The notes beneath the pieces were generated by a model that was given only the letters and a program-made list of their open reading frames with translations, ran no database searches and had not been told where the DNA came from. Positions 44,568 to 52,645 of a DNA stretch of 64,000 nucleotides are shown here, piece after piece. The number at the start of each line of letters is the position of its first letter. The stretch's first letter is position 1. Source of the stretch: JBBSEX01 sp038239345 (GTDB lineage: Bacteria; Acidobacteriota; Terriglobia; Bryobacterales; Bryobacteraceae); the NCBI GenBank assembly GCA_038239345.1, contig JBBSEX010000009.1:124001-188000 (forward strand), written 5' to 3'. The translations under genes were made by a program, and so were the position numbers.

Positions 44568-44626
44568 TTGGTTCCCGTAGCTATGACTCCGGCCACCCCG
44601 TTCCGTTTCGTCTGATGGGAAACCAA
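44568..44626. promoter_or_regulatory. spaced inverted repeat between divergent dehydrogenase and SRPBCC genes
   Basis: TTGGTTCCC (44568-44576) and GGGAAACCAA (44617-44626) are near-complementary halves, differing by one inserted base, and lie in the 99-nt region between divergent genes. They could be two half-sites of a shared regulator or a chance repeat. No promoter box is clear. Confidence 0.3.
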
Positions 44627-44664
44627 AAGCTCGTCAAACGATCTTATAGATGGAAACACAAATT

Positions 44665-45315
44665 ATGAGCCAGAGTAATCTTTCCGCGAACGAAGCGGCC
44701 GAACTGAAGAAAGCCTTAAAATTTCTGGTTGGGGGCAGTTTGCTCGGACTAGGGTTAGCAAAACGATCGACAAGCGGATTGCTCCTGGCAGGTGCTGGAT
44801 GTGGCGTTCTCTACTCGGCATTTGTGGAGCCCGCTCCCCAGGCGCAGATGCGGCGGCGCACCGTGGTCCGGCGATCGGCGACGTTCGGCCTGCCGCAGAA
44901 TGAAGTTTTTGCCTTTTGGGAAAATCCGGAAAATTTAGCAAAAGTGATGCCCGGTGTGGAATCCATTCGGCCCACGGCGGAAGGAAAGTGGCATTGGACG
45001 GTACGCCCGTTGTCCGCCCATCCCGTTGAGTGGGAGTCGGAATTACTCGCCCGGGAAGCTCCCCATTTCCTGCACTGGAAGGCGCTCGATGGCGCGCCGA
45101 TTGAACACGAAGGCAGCGCCAAGTTTCGTCCGGCGGCAGGCGGCCGGGGAACGGAAGTTTTAATCACTCTGAAGTGGAAAGCCACTGGCGTTGTCTCCCA
45201 AGCCTTAACCAAAATGATCGGCAAGGGCGCGGGTTGGGAAGCCGCGGAAGCCCTCCGGCGAGCCAAGCAGTTGTTGGAAACGGGCGAACTTAGCACGGCC
45301 ACGATGTCGGCATAG
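44665..45315 (+). CDS. SRPBCC (polyketide cyclase/coenzyme Q-binding-like) protein with membrane segment
   Basis: A 216-residue protein. The start at ATG 44665 is preferred to ATG 44650 because GGAAAC lies about 8 nt before it. Residues 18-55 include two short hydrophobic segments (FLVGGSLLGLGLA, GLLLAGAGCGVLYSAF). From about residue 70 it is an SRPBCC domain: VRRSATFGLPQNEVFAFWEN, HWTVRPLSAHPVEWESELLA and GTEVLITLKWKATGV. Such domains bind hydrophobic ligands. It is divergent from the alcohol dehydrogenase gene, and the same gene set (alcohol dehydrogenase, SDR, SRPBCC) is often found together. Confidence 0.85.
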   Translation: MSQSNLSANEAAELKKALKFLVGGSLLGLGLAKRSTSGLLLAGAGCGVLYSAFVEPAPQAQMRRRTVVRRSATFGLPQNEVFAFWENPENLAKVMPGVESIRPTAEGKWHWTVRPLSAHPVEWESELLAREAPHFLHWKALDGAPIEHEGSAKFRPAAGGRGTEVLITLKWKATGVVSQALTKMIGKGAGWEAAEALRRAKQLLETGELSTATMSA

Positions 45316-45513
45316 TGGCGCGATGAAACTGGATAGATGCCGAAAACACGCAGCTAATGGGCGGGTAACGAGCCTATCCTACACAGCAGAACGAATCGGG
45401 GCAGTCTGAGGGATGAACCTTGCTGGTGCTTTTCGGTCTAATAGGCTCCATCACGACGGAGCAGGCTTGATGATAAAGCTGCAGTAGAGTTTTGATCTTA
45501 TCGGTTCGGATGG

Positions 45514-46059
45514 ATGTTTACATATATCGGTGAGAGATTTCCAATAACATCAGTTAATTCTTTGAAAAAATTTATTTCTACATTCGCCGAGGTCAAATCG
45601 CGATTCGATGAGAGTCCATCCGCTAACAAGGGGCTGGTCTGCAAACACGGTCCATACCTGAACTCCCTTGTCTTAAAGCTGCAGAAGCCGTCCTGGACAA
45701 ACGATCGCATGGATCGAGTCCAAATCAAAAATGAAAGCGGCATCTTCTTTTCCGTTTGGATCGACGAAGAATTCGCGCGCAGGAATCGTGCGCACTACAA
45801 CATTCATGCGCTCAAGCTTAGACAACGTAGCGGGTACTCCATCACCAGCCGTGACTTCGCTGAAGAGTTCCGGAGAGGGTTCGCCTCTCTCCAAGATGGC
45901 TGGCCGAATGTCGCTTTAAAATACGGGCCACTTACGCTCATGCAGGGATGGATAGAGACAACTTCCGACTGCATGAGGAAAGACGTGCTCCTGTTGATGG
46001 AACGATTTGAACAAGTAGTGCCGTTGATCGATCAGTTACTGGACTCGCGCCGCAGGTAG
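45514..46059 (+). CDS. hypothetical protein, A/T-richer than its neighbours
   Basis: A 181-residue frame with no family I recognise. It has aromatic-rich strands (SGIFFSVWIDEEFARRNR, VALKYGPLTLMQGWIE) and helices (LLLMERFEQVVPLIDQLLD). Its first 150 nt are clearly richer in A and T than the surroundings, which may indicate acquired DNA or simply a weakly constrained gene. It stands alone, with 198 nt upstream and 205 nt downstream holding nothing I can identify. Start ATG is not certain; codon choice in the rest looks like the neighbourhood. Confidence 0.5.
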   Translation: MFTYIGERFPITSVNSLKKFISTFAEVKSRFDESPSANKGLVCKHGPYLNSLVLKLQKPSWTNDRMDRVQIKNESGIFFSVWIDEEFARRNRAHYNIHALKLRQRSGYSITSRDFAEEFRRGFASLQDGWPNVALKYGPLTLMQGWIETTSDCMRKDVLLLMERFEQVVPLIDQLLDSRRR

Positions 46060-46264
46060 CCTCACTGGCAGCGGCTATGATGAACGAGGAAACACCTACC
46101 GCCCTCATCCTGCGAAGAGCAGCTTTCATCATCGACGGGTGAGGAAGGATTGACCGACGTGCAAATCATTCTGGCAATCCATGAATCCGTTCGGAGCGGA
46201 AGTCCTCAGCCGCTTACGATATCGGCCTGCCGAATAGCGACGCGTCCGCATCAGGCGGCCCCGT

Positions 46265-47080
46265 CTACGGAATTCGGCGGATCTTTATATTCTTGAACCA
46301 GGCGTAATTTCCATGGTTCTGCAAAGATATCGGGCACTCTTTATTTGGCTGCTCACTCAGCAGATGATACACCTGGGAAGCCGTACCCCAACGCTTGGCG
46401 ATTCCGGCTAGGATTTCCGGAGTATCCATTTTGGAATCCATCACTTTAATCCCGTTCAACCAATGTTCCGTGTGCATGCCTTGCACAACCAGGCGGGAAT
46501 GATTGAACTCTCCCACGGCGTGCGTGGCATCCTGCGAGGCGGGGACCATCGAGTATAGCGAAGCCGACGCTTTTATCGGCCCATACTTGGCATCGGCCGC
46601 CTTCAAGTTGTCGAGCATCTGGTACTCAAACCCCACCACATATTCGTGGGCCGTCGGCGAGTCAGTGCGCTCACGGATCGAGAACTCAACCAGCGCTTCG
46701 ATGTTCATCTTAGAAGTAGGTGGCTTATTGAGCCGCACTAAATCCTGGATGCGGTATTTCAATCCACTGTTGCCAGCGGGCGAAATTCGCCAGTCCCATT
46801 CCAATTCAAAATCGCGGTAGGTTTCTTTTGAAACCAGATCCTCCACAATCGCCGCATGCGGTTGAGGAACCAAACATTCTTCATCGATCGCCCAGGCGCT
46901 GTTACCGGTAGCACTGACTCGCGTCGTTCGCCAGCCCGCCATGGTCTTGCCGTCGAAGAGAAGATGCCAACCAGCCGCGGCTTCTGTGGGTGTCAACTGA
47001 TTGTCCCGGGCAGTGGCGGGAAATGCAGCCCATAGAGCAACCACCAACACGAGCGGCAGCATCGAAGAGTCTCGATTCAT
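46265..47080 (-). CDS. secreted DUF1080 (3-keto-disaccharide hydrolase-like) protein
   Basis: A 271-residue exported protein. ATG 47080 has AGGAAGGA about 8 nt upstream and starts a signal peptide (SSMLPLVLVVALWAAFPATA); a longer frame further upstream is not credible. The mature part is the DUF1080 concanavalin-like fold: WHLLFDGKTMAGWRTT, YRDFELEWDWRISPAGNSGLKYR, TEHWLNGIKVMD and ISLQNHGNYAWFKNIKIRRI. Family members cleave 3-keto-glycosides after oxidation of a sugar. It lies 16 nt after the DUF3455 gene. Confidence 0.9.
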   Translation of the reverse strand: MNRDSSMLPLVLVVALWAAFPATARDNQLTPTEAAAGWHLLFDGKTMAGWRTTRVSATGNSAWAIDEECLVPQPHAAIVEDLVSKETYRDFELEWDWRISPAGNSGLKYRIQDLVRLNKPPTSKMNIEALVEFSIRERTDSPTAHEYVVGFEYQMLDNLKAADAKYGPIKASASLYSMVPASQDATHAVGEFNHSRLVVQGMHTEHWLNGIKVMDSKMDTPEILAGIAKRWGTASQVYHLLSEQPNKECPISLQNHGNYAWFKNIKIRRIP

Positions 47081-47096
47081 CGAATCAATTTCCTTC

Positions 47097-47579
47097 CTAC
47101 TCGTAGAACGCGTAGACGGCTGAGTATTGCATTCTCGCCCGTTCACCCAAGTGCGATGCATCACATCCAGCGGTGGGCGCGACGCCACCCCGTGTATCGC
47201 GACGCTGTATGTATGCGGTCTTGCTGAGCGCGCCCGCACCGGTCGATTCCGTCACCTTCAACAGCAGCCATGGGATCGCCGAAGCATCGGGCGAATTGGT
47301 TTTCGTCGAAACGGCGGCTTTTAACTTCGCGTGATCGTCAAATTCCCAAGACGGTCCCGCTGAATGCTTCCCGGTCTGGCGGCCCGTGGTATCAAATAGC
47401 CACGCCTGCGGAGCTTCTAATGTCCACGCAGCGGACCCCTTCTCTTCTTTGCAGACATAGATCTGAACGCCCGCCGCGCTCAACCGCGCCAGTAGTTTGG
47501 TTTCCACTGGAGGCTCGATACTCTGTTCGGCGGCAGCCAGCGTAGTCGAACATAGTAAGACGTATAAAAGTTTTCCCAT
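47097..47579 (-). CDS. secreted DUF3455 protein
   Basis: A 160-residue exported protein (signal MGKLLYVLLCSTTLAAA). It follows the DUF3455 pattern closely: GVQIYVCKEEKGSAAWTLEA, AWLFDTTGRQTGKHSAGPSW, IPWLLLKVTESTGAGALS and YIQRRDTRGGVAPTAGCD, ending in AVYAFYE. The function of the family is not known. It lies just upstream of the DUF1080 gene on the same strand and 15 nt after the 273-residue unknown gene. Confidence 0.9.
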   Translation of the reverse strand: MGKLLYVLLCSTTLAAAEQSIEPPVETKLLARLSAAGVQIYVCKEEKGSAAWTLEAPQAWLFDTTGRQTGKHSAGPSWEFDDHAKLKAAVSTKTNSPDASAIPWLLLKVTESTGAGALSKTAYIQRRDTRGGVAPTAGCDASHLGERARMQYSAVYAFYE

Positions 47580-47594
47580 ACTGGTGAGCTTACT

Positions 47595-48416
47595 TCATGC
47601 CAGAGGATGACCCGACGTGGCCCTCGTCATCTCGTCATGGAGATCGATCAGCGGGCGGATCGTGCGGTGAACTTCCCCGCTTCCGATATCGGTTACAAAT
47701 TCACAAGTCGCGAACTGCTTTGACTTATCGCGATACTGACTCTCCCAACTTTGAAATTCTCGTTCATCTTCGGCGCTTAGGAACGGCCAACGCGCAGGTG
47801 GAAGGCCGGCGTCACATCTCCAGGGCTTCGGTGTTAGCCGGGCGCGAAAGCATTGTTGCGTCTGACACAGTTGCCGATAGAGCGGGTCGGCTCCAGTGGC
47901 ATCGAAAACGGCCTGGCACAGGGGATCGTTGGGAAGGAACATTCGCTGGGTTGCCAAAAGCCGAACCCCCGCGCGGGTCTTATATATCCGCCAATTCCAC
48001 TGCGGATCGCTTGCGGCCCAGACCTTCGCTTTACCTATCGCCTGCTCCAGCGTGCTGGTCTTTTTCGCAAATAGCGAACCGAGGAATCCTTTACGTGCAT
48101 TTTCCTCAGCCTCATCGATATCGACGAACAATGTCCGGGAAGCATTCAGGATTTGGCAGCCATAGGAATTGCGCGAGATCACGGCGGAGGTTTCGCCGAA
48201 GTCGTCGTGGAACTCTTGCAGAACGGGTTCGCGCAGCGGGCGGTCGGCGTAAGCATAGCGATCCACCGAGTGCCTGCCTTGCGTCCGGAATATTTCGGCC
48301 ATGCGGGATGCGGCGACTGTAGCGAGCCGCTCCGCTTCCTCGACACTACTGTCGGACCAGCGCCAGGAAGAGAAACCGCCGACCACGCCTCGCGCCCAAA
48401 ACTTTGGGAAGTTCAT
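47595..48416 (-). CDS. conserved-looking protein of unknown function
   Basis: A 273-residue cytoplasmic protein with no signal peptide. It contains the stretches SYGCQILNASRTLFVDIDEA, WNWRIYKTRAGVRLLATQRMF and TQQCFRARLTPKPWRCD, whose spacing (two acidic residues in FVDIDE, then RIYKTRAGVR, then CFRARLTPKPWRC) looks like an enzyme core. I recall similar sequences as unnamed proteins in several phyla, but not a function. It lies in a minus-strand run of genes from the TetR pair to DUF1080. What it does is open. Confidence 0.7.
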   Translation of the reverse strand: MNFPKFWARGVVGGFSSWRWSDSSVEEAERLATVAASRMAEIFRTQGRHSVDRYAYADRPLREPVLQEFHDDFGETSAVISRNSYGCQILNASRTLFVDIDEAEENARKGFLGSLFAKKTSTLEQAIGKAKVWAASDPQWNWRIYKTRAGVRLLATQRMFLPNDPLCQAVFDATGADPLYRQLCQTQQCFRARLTPKPWRCDAGLPPARWPFLSAEDEREFQSWESQYRDKSKQFATCEFVTDIGSGEVHRTIRPLIDLHDEMTRATSGHPLA

Positions 48417-48476
48417 CGGTATATCTTACAGCGCCGACCAGCGATGGAGCCTGGTGTGGAACCAAACATTCCGTTG

Positions 48477-49109
48477 TCAGGAACCCACGTTCACAATTTT
48501 TCCGATCCAGTTTGGTTCCTCTGTCGCTGCACGAAGCAGGCAGTCGGCGCAATCGTCGAAGGAAAGCGGAATGAGTACCGCAACTCTCGCCAACGGACCT
48601 GCAGTATAGCTCCCTTTCGCCGGCTTATCCAGCAAACCGACCGGGCGAACGATAACCCACTCCATGTCTATTTTCTGCGTCATCCGCTCGGCGACTGCCT
48701 TATCAAGAACTGCAGCAGTGAATATCCGGCCCGATGTGCGGACGACAAAGCGGCTGAGCCAGGAGAGTTCGCGTCCATCGCTCAAGCCGATACCACTCTG
48801 CATTACGAATCGCCGCACGTTCGCACATTTGCATTCGTTGAGAATGCTGGCGACACCGACTGACATGAGCGTTCCTGGGGAGAGGTTTTTTTCTGGTCCG
48901 ATGCAGCTAATGACGGCCTCCACGCCGTCAAAAGAACCTGTCAGGCCTCCTGGGGAAAGGACATCTCCTCTGACGAAAGACAGCCGATCGGCAGATGACA
49001 GCCGCTCCGGATGGCGAGCAACGGCCGTGACAATGTGTCCTTGTGCCAAAGCATGCTTTACCACGCTGCGTCCCGTCGCACCCGTGGCTCCAACAACCGC
49101 GATCTTCAT
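48477..49109 (-). CDS. NAD(P)-binding (NmrA/SDR-like) protein
   Basis: A 210-residue atypical SDR. The nucleotide-binding motif GATGATGRSVVKHALAQGH begins at about residue 7, followed by RGDVLSPGGL and AVISCIGPEK, then VRRFVMQSGIGLSDGR and DMEWVIVRPVGLLDKP-like stretches. This is the flavin reductase/NmrA-like group. Its start overlaps the upstream TetR gene by 4 nt, so the regulator probably controls it. The substrate is unknown. Confidence 0.9.
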   Translation of the reverse strand: MKIAVVGATGATGRSVVKHALAQGHIVTAVARHPERLSSADRLSFVRGDVLSPGGLTGSFDGVEAVISCIGPEKNLSPGTLMSVGVASILNECKCANVRRFVMQSGIGLSDGRELSWLSRFVVRTSGRIFTAAVLDKAVAERMTQKIDMEWVIVRPVGLLDKPAKGSYTAGPLARVAVLIPLSFDDCADCLLRAATEEPNWIGKIVNVGS

Positions 49110-49705
49110 GTGTCCCCCCTTTTGGCACCCATCACGATGATTCGGATCGCGAGCGCCATCCGTCGCTTGTAGTCAGACAGGTCTCCGGTCGCCGACTTGA
49201 CGCCAGCCGAGGTGTCGAGAAGATGCATCGCTAGTTCCCGCGCGCTGATACCATGCCCCTTCCATCGAGCCGCTGTGCCGGCCTGCCGCAGGATTTTCGC
49301 AATGACTGAAAGCACATCCGCCTCGAACCGGGAAACGATGCTTTCGTCCTGAGCCCGGGCGACCACCAGCAACTCCGCAATGTTGATCTGGGACGAGCCG
49401 GCGAGCAAATCTCCGCAAAGAACCTCGAATACGCCCATCAGTGTTTGATCGACAGGGTCGTTCCGATTGCCGGCAAGACGTCTGATTGAAACCAACATCT
49501 GCTCTGTCAGATATTCCAAGGCCGCACGAAATAACAGCTCCTTGTTGTGGAACTGGAGATAGAGCGTCTGCCGAGATACTTCCGCCGCGAGCGCGACGTC
49601 CTCCATCGAGGTTTTCCGGTATCCGAACTGGAAAAACACCTTCAGGGCCGCCGCCAAAACCGCGGCCTGTCGCGGCGTCCACGCTGACTCGCTCGCTTCA
49701 GGCAT
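49106..49705 (-). CDS. TetR-family regulator
   Basis: A 199-residue regulator starting at ATG 49705 (MPEASESAWTPRQAAVLAAA); a longer frame to 49783 exists but the added 26 residues look non-coding. The HTH is AALKVFFQFGYRKTSMEDVA followed by LAAEVSRQTLYLQFHNKELL. The C-terminal part is the helical ligand-binding bundle. It overlaps the NAD(P)-binding protein gene as ATGA, so it probably autoregulates and controls that gene. Confidence 0.9.
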   Translation of the reverse strand: MPEASESAWTPRQAAVLAAALKVFFQFGYRKTSMEDVALAAEVSRQTLYLQFHNKELLFRAALEYLTEQMLVSIRRLAGNRNDPVDQTLMGVFEVLCGDLLAGSSQINIAELLVVARAQDESIVSRFEADVLSVIAKILRQAGTAARWKGHGISARELAMHLLDTSAGVKSATGDLSDYKRRMALAIRIIVMGAKRGDT

Positions 49706-50140
49706 TGGCTGCGTCTCTTGCACCTGCGGCTGCCGACAGTCCCCAAAACGCTTCGCCACCACGGCAGAGACGCAGAAATCCACGCAGTCTCATCCAGCCA
49801 GACGGCCCGCAGGCAGTACGGTTGTGCGCGCCCGAATATGTAGCGGTTGAAGACCCAGTTCGTCTCGCCATCTTCCCCCCAGAAGCAGCTATACGAAGTT
49901 TACAGATTTACTCTTTGTTGTCAAGATCGTATTAACCGTGACGAATTGCAGGTAGAAGAGGGTTATCATTCCTATCCCCGGTTTACGAACGCGTCCCGAA
50001 CTCCCAAGGTACGCGAGCAATATTTGAGAAGCTGTTCAGAGAAGCCCATTTATACTCGTTGCCTTAATCCGGAACGGGCATGTCAGCTCGGATGCAGAGC
50101 GAAAAGCAAGGCCCCAATTCGTGATTAGGTCAGAACCAGC
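49706..50140. other. 435-nt intergenic region
   Basis: No convincing gene. An A/T-rich stretch about 49895-49945 (TTTACAGATTTACTC, then TTGTTGTCAAGATCG) could be a promoter region of the TetR gene. Short frames on the plus strand here have no recognisable content. Confidence 0.45.
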
Positions 50141-51412
50141 CTACCCACGAGCGGGTATTATTTCGGCGCCAACGTACGGCCGCAGCACTTCGGGAATTTT
50201 GACGCTGCCGTCGGCTTGCTGATAGTTTTCGATTATCGCTACCCAGGTTCGCCCGATCGCCAGACCACTGCCGTTCAGTGTGTGAACAAATTCCGACTTT
50301 TTACCGCTCTTAAACCGAATTGCCGCCCGACGCGCCTGATAGGCTTCATAATTGGAACAGGACGAGATCTCTTTGTAGCCGTTCAGCGAAGGCAGCCAGA
50401 CTTCGATGTCGTACGTCTTCGCCGAATTTGGTCCCATATCGCCGGTGCACAAAACAACCGTCCGAAATGGCAATCCCAAACGCACCAGAATATCTTCGGC
50501 GTCATGCGTCAGCTTGTCGAGTTCTTCATAACTCTGTTCCGGCTTTGCAAATTTAACGAGCTCCACTTTTTGGAATTGATGCTGGCGGATAATCCCCCGC
50601 ACATCCCGTCCATATGACCCCGCTTCGCTGCGGAAGCATGGACTGTAAGCGCACAATGCTTCGGGTAAGCTATCGCCATCCAGCGTTTCATCCCGATACA
50701 GATTCGTTACCGGAACCTCAGCGGTGGGCGCCATCCACAGATCGTGATCCTCGATTTTGAAGAGATCTTCGGCAAACTTGGGTAGGTTGCCGGTGCCGTA
50801 AAGGCTCGCCGTGTTGATCATGAACGGCGGCAGTACCTCTTTATAGCCGTGGTCGCGAGTATGCACATCGAGCATGAAATTGATCAGCGCCCGCTCTAGT
50901 CGCGCGCCCAATCCCCAATACACGGCGAATCGCGCCCCGGTGACTTTCGCCGCGCGCTCCAAATCCAAAATGCCCAATTCGGGTCCCAGATCCCAGTGTG
51001 GTTTGGGAGCGAAATTGAATTCCGTCGGGGTCCCCCAACGGCGCATTTCGACATTATCGTCGGCGGACTTGCCCACAGGAACCGACTCGTGCGGCACATT
51101 TGGAATTCGAGCCAGCATATCGTTGAACTCGCGATCCAGGTCGCCAGCCAGCGAGTCCAGCGTGGCGATGCGGTCCGCCATTTGACGAACCTTCTGCTGC
51201 CGCTCCTCTGTGTCCTGACCCGACTTCTTCAACTGCCCGATTTCGCGACTCTCCACTCCACGCTGCGCCCTAAGTTGTTCGGCCTCGGTCACCGCCGCCC
51301 GGCGTTTGATGTCGAGATCGCGAAACGCGGGAACATCCAGCGCGAAGCCGCGATGGGACAGGCGCTCGGCAATAGAATCCAGATTATTTCGGAAATGAGC
51401 CAGGTCGTGCAT
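50141..51412 (-). CDS. serS: seryl-tRNA synthetase
   Basis: A 423-residue class II synthetase. The N-terminal coiled-coil arm (about 25-100) contacts tRNA-Ser. Motif 2 is CFRSEAGSYGRDVRGIIRQH followed by QFQKVELVKF and motif 3 is GLAIGRTWVAIIENYQQ followed by PEVLRPYV. It charges tRNA-Ser (and tRNA-Sec) with serine. Length and motifs are normal for bacteria. It lies 47 nt downstream of the citrate synthase gene on the same strand. Confidence 0.97.
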   Translation of the reverse strand: MHDLAHFRNNLDSIAERLSHRGFALDVPAFRDLDIKRRAAVTEAEQLRAQRGVESREIGQLKKSGQDTEERQQKVRQMADRIATLDSLAGDLDREFNDMLARIPNVPHESVPVGKSADDNVEMRRWGTPTEFNFAPKPHWDLGPELGILDLERAAKVTGARFAVYWGLGARLERALINFMLDVHTRDHGYKEVLPPFMINTASLYGTGNLPKFAEDLFKIEDHDLWMAPTAEVPVTNLYRDETLDGDSLPEALCAYSPCFRSEAGSYGRDVRGIIRQHQFQKVELVKFAKPEQSYEELDKLTHDAEDILVRLGLPFRTVVLCTGDMGPNSAKTYDIEVWLPSLNGYKEISSCSNYEAYQARRAAIRFKSGKKSEFVHTLNGSGLAIGRTWVAIIENYQQADGSVKIPEVLRPYVGAEIIPARG

Positions 51413-51459
51413 ACACTACTCCTCTCAACGCGATTCCGCCGTGCCGGTTAGAGCGAAAT

Positions 51460-52581
51460 TTATCGCGACGAGATCGGTACCCAGGGCTGCCCATCCGGCA
51501 ATCCGGTATAGTCGGCACGCGGGCGGATCAGGCGGTTATTGTGATACTGCTCGAGGATATGAGCCGTCCAACCCGACATCCGGCTTACGGCAAAAATCGG
51601 CGTAAACAGATCGATCGGAATTCCCAACGAGTAATAGGTGGAAGCCGAATAGAAGTCGACGTTAGCGTTCAACTTCTTCAAATTCTTGATGGTCTCTTCA
51701 ATCTGTTTGGATGTCAGGTAAAGATCAAGATGACCGGTGCGCTTACCGAGTTCCTCCGACATGGACCGAAGATGACTCGCCCGCGGGTCTTCAGTCTTGT
51801 ATACTCGATGCCCGAAGCCCGGAATTTTCAACTTATTATCGAGCCGGTAATGGACGTGCTCAAGAGCCTTCGTGGAATCGCCCGCTTCCAGCAACATCTT
51901 GATGACATCTTCATTCGCACCGCCGTGTAACGGACCCTTCAAGGCGCCGATCGCCGAGGTAACCGACGAGTAAATGTCGGAGAGGGTAGCCGCCGTTACT
52001 CGAGCGGCGAATGTCGAAGCATTGAACTCGTGGTCGGCGTGCAATGTAAGCGCGACATCGAAAGCCCGTTCCATCACTTCATCGGGATGATTGCCCGTCA
52101 GGCAGTACAGAAAATTTGCCGCGAAGCCCAACTTAGGATCGCCCTCAAGAACCGGTTTATCGTTTCGCAAACGGTCGAATGTAGTGACGATGGTGGGCGT
52201 CTGGGCCATTAGCTTGACCGCCTTTTGGGCGTTTGCTTCGGGCGACGAATCCTTCGATTGCGGATCGTACAGGCTCAACATCGAAACGGCGGTTCGCAGA
52301 ACTTCCATCGGAGAAGCCTTCGTTACGCCCTTCAGGAACTGGGTTACTTCAGCGGGAATGGCGCGATGCGCTACCAGCGCCGATTTTAATTCATCGAGTT
52401 GCCCTTGGGACGGCAACTTGCCGTGCCAGAGAAGATAAATCACTTCTTCAAAGGTGGCATGCTCCGCTAATGTGTGGATGTTAAAACCCTGATAACTCAG
52501 GATTCCAGCGTCTCCGTCGATGAAACAAATTGCAGATTCGGCGGCAACAACGCCTTCTAGACCCGCGCCTGTCAATGCCAT
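51460..52581 (-). CDS. citrate synthase (type I, small subunit kind)
   Basis: A 373-residue enzyme of the Gram-positive/CitZ-like length. It begins with the family's pattern ESAICFIDGDAGILSYQGFN and contains catalytic His residues in LTLHADHEFNASTFAAR and GPLHGGANEDVIKML (catalytic region), the substrate-binding GFGHRVYKTEDPRA, and the catalytic Asp in NVDFYSASTYY. It condenses oxaloacetate and acetyl-CoA at the start of the TCA cycle; a 2-methylcitrate synthase cannot be excluded by sequence alone. It lies between serS and the hybrid kinase, all on the minus strand. Confidence 0.94.
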   Translation of the reverse strand: MALTGAGLEGVVAAESAICFIDGDAGILSYQGFNIHTLAEHATFEEVIYLLWHGKLPSQGQLDELKSALVAHRAIPAEVTQFLKGVTKASPMEVLRTAVSMLSLYDPQSKDSSPEANAQKAVKLMAQTPTIVTTFDRLRNDKPVLEGDPKLGFAANFLYCLTGNHPDEVMERAFDVALTLHADHEFNASTFAARVTAATLSDIYSSVTSAIGALKGPLHGGANEDVIKMLLEAGDSTKALEHVHYRLDNKLKIPGFGHRVYKTEDPRASHLRSMSEELGKRTGHLDLYLTSKQIEETIKNLKKLNANVDFYSASTYYSLGIPIDLFTPIFAVSRMSGWTAHILEQYHNNRLIRPRADYTGLPDGQPWVPISSR

Positions 52582-52645
52582 GTAGTTTTGTTTTGCTCCG
52601 TTCTCACTTGGAATGAGTTATGTATTCGTGGCGTGAATCCTCATT

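Noticed and set aside
48153..48863. A 236-residue plus-strand frame across the unknown and NmrA-like genes
   Set aside because: It runs opposite two supported genes and shows no recognisable motif or start.
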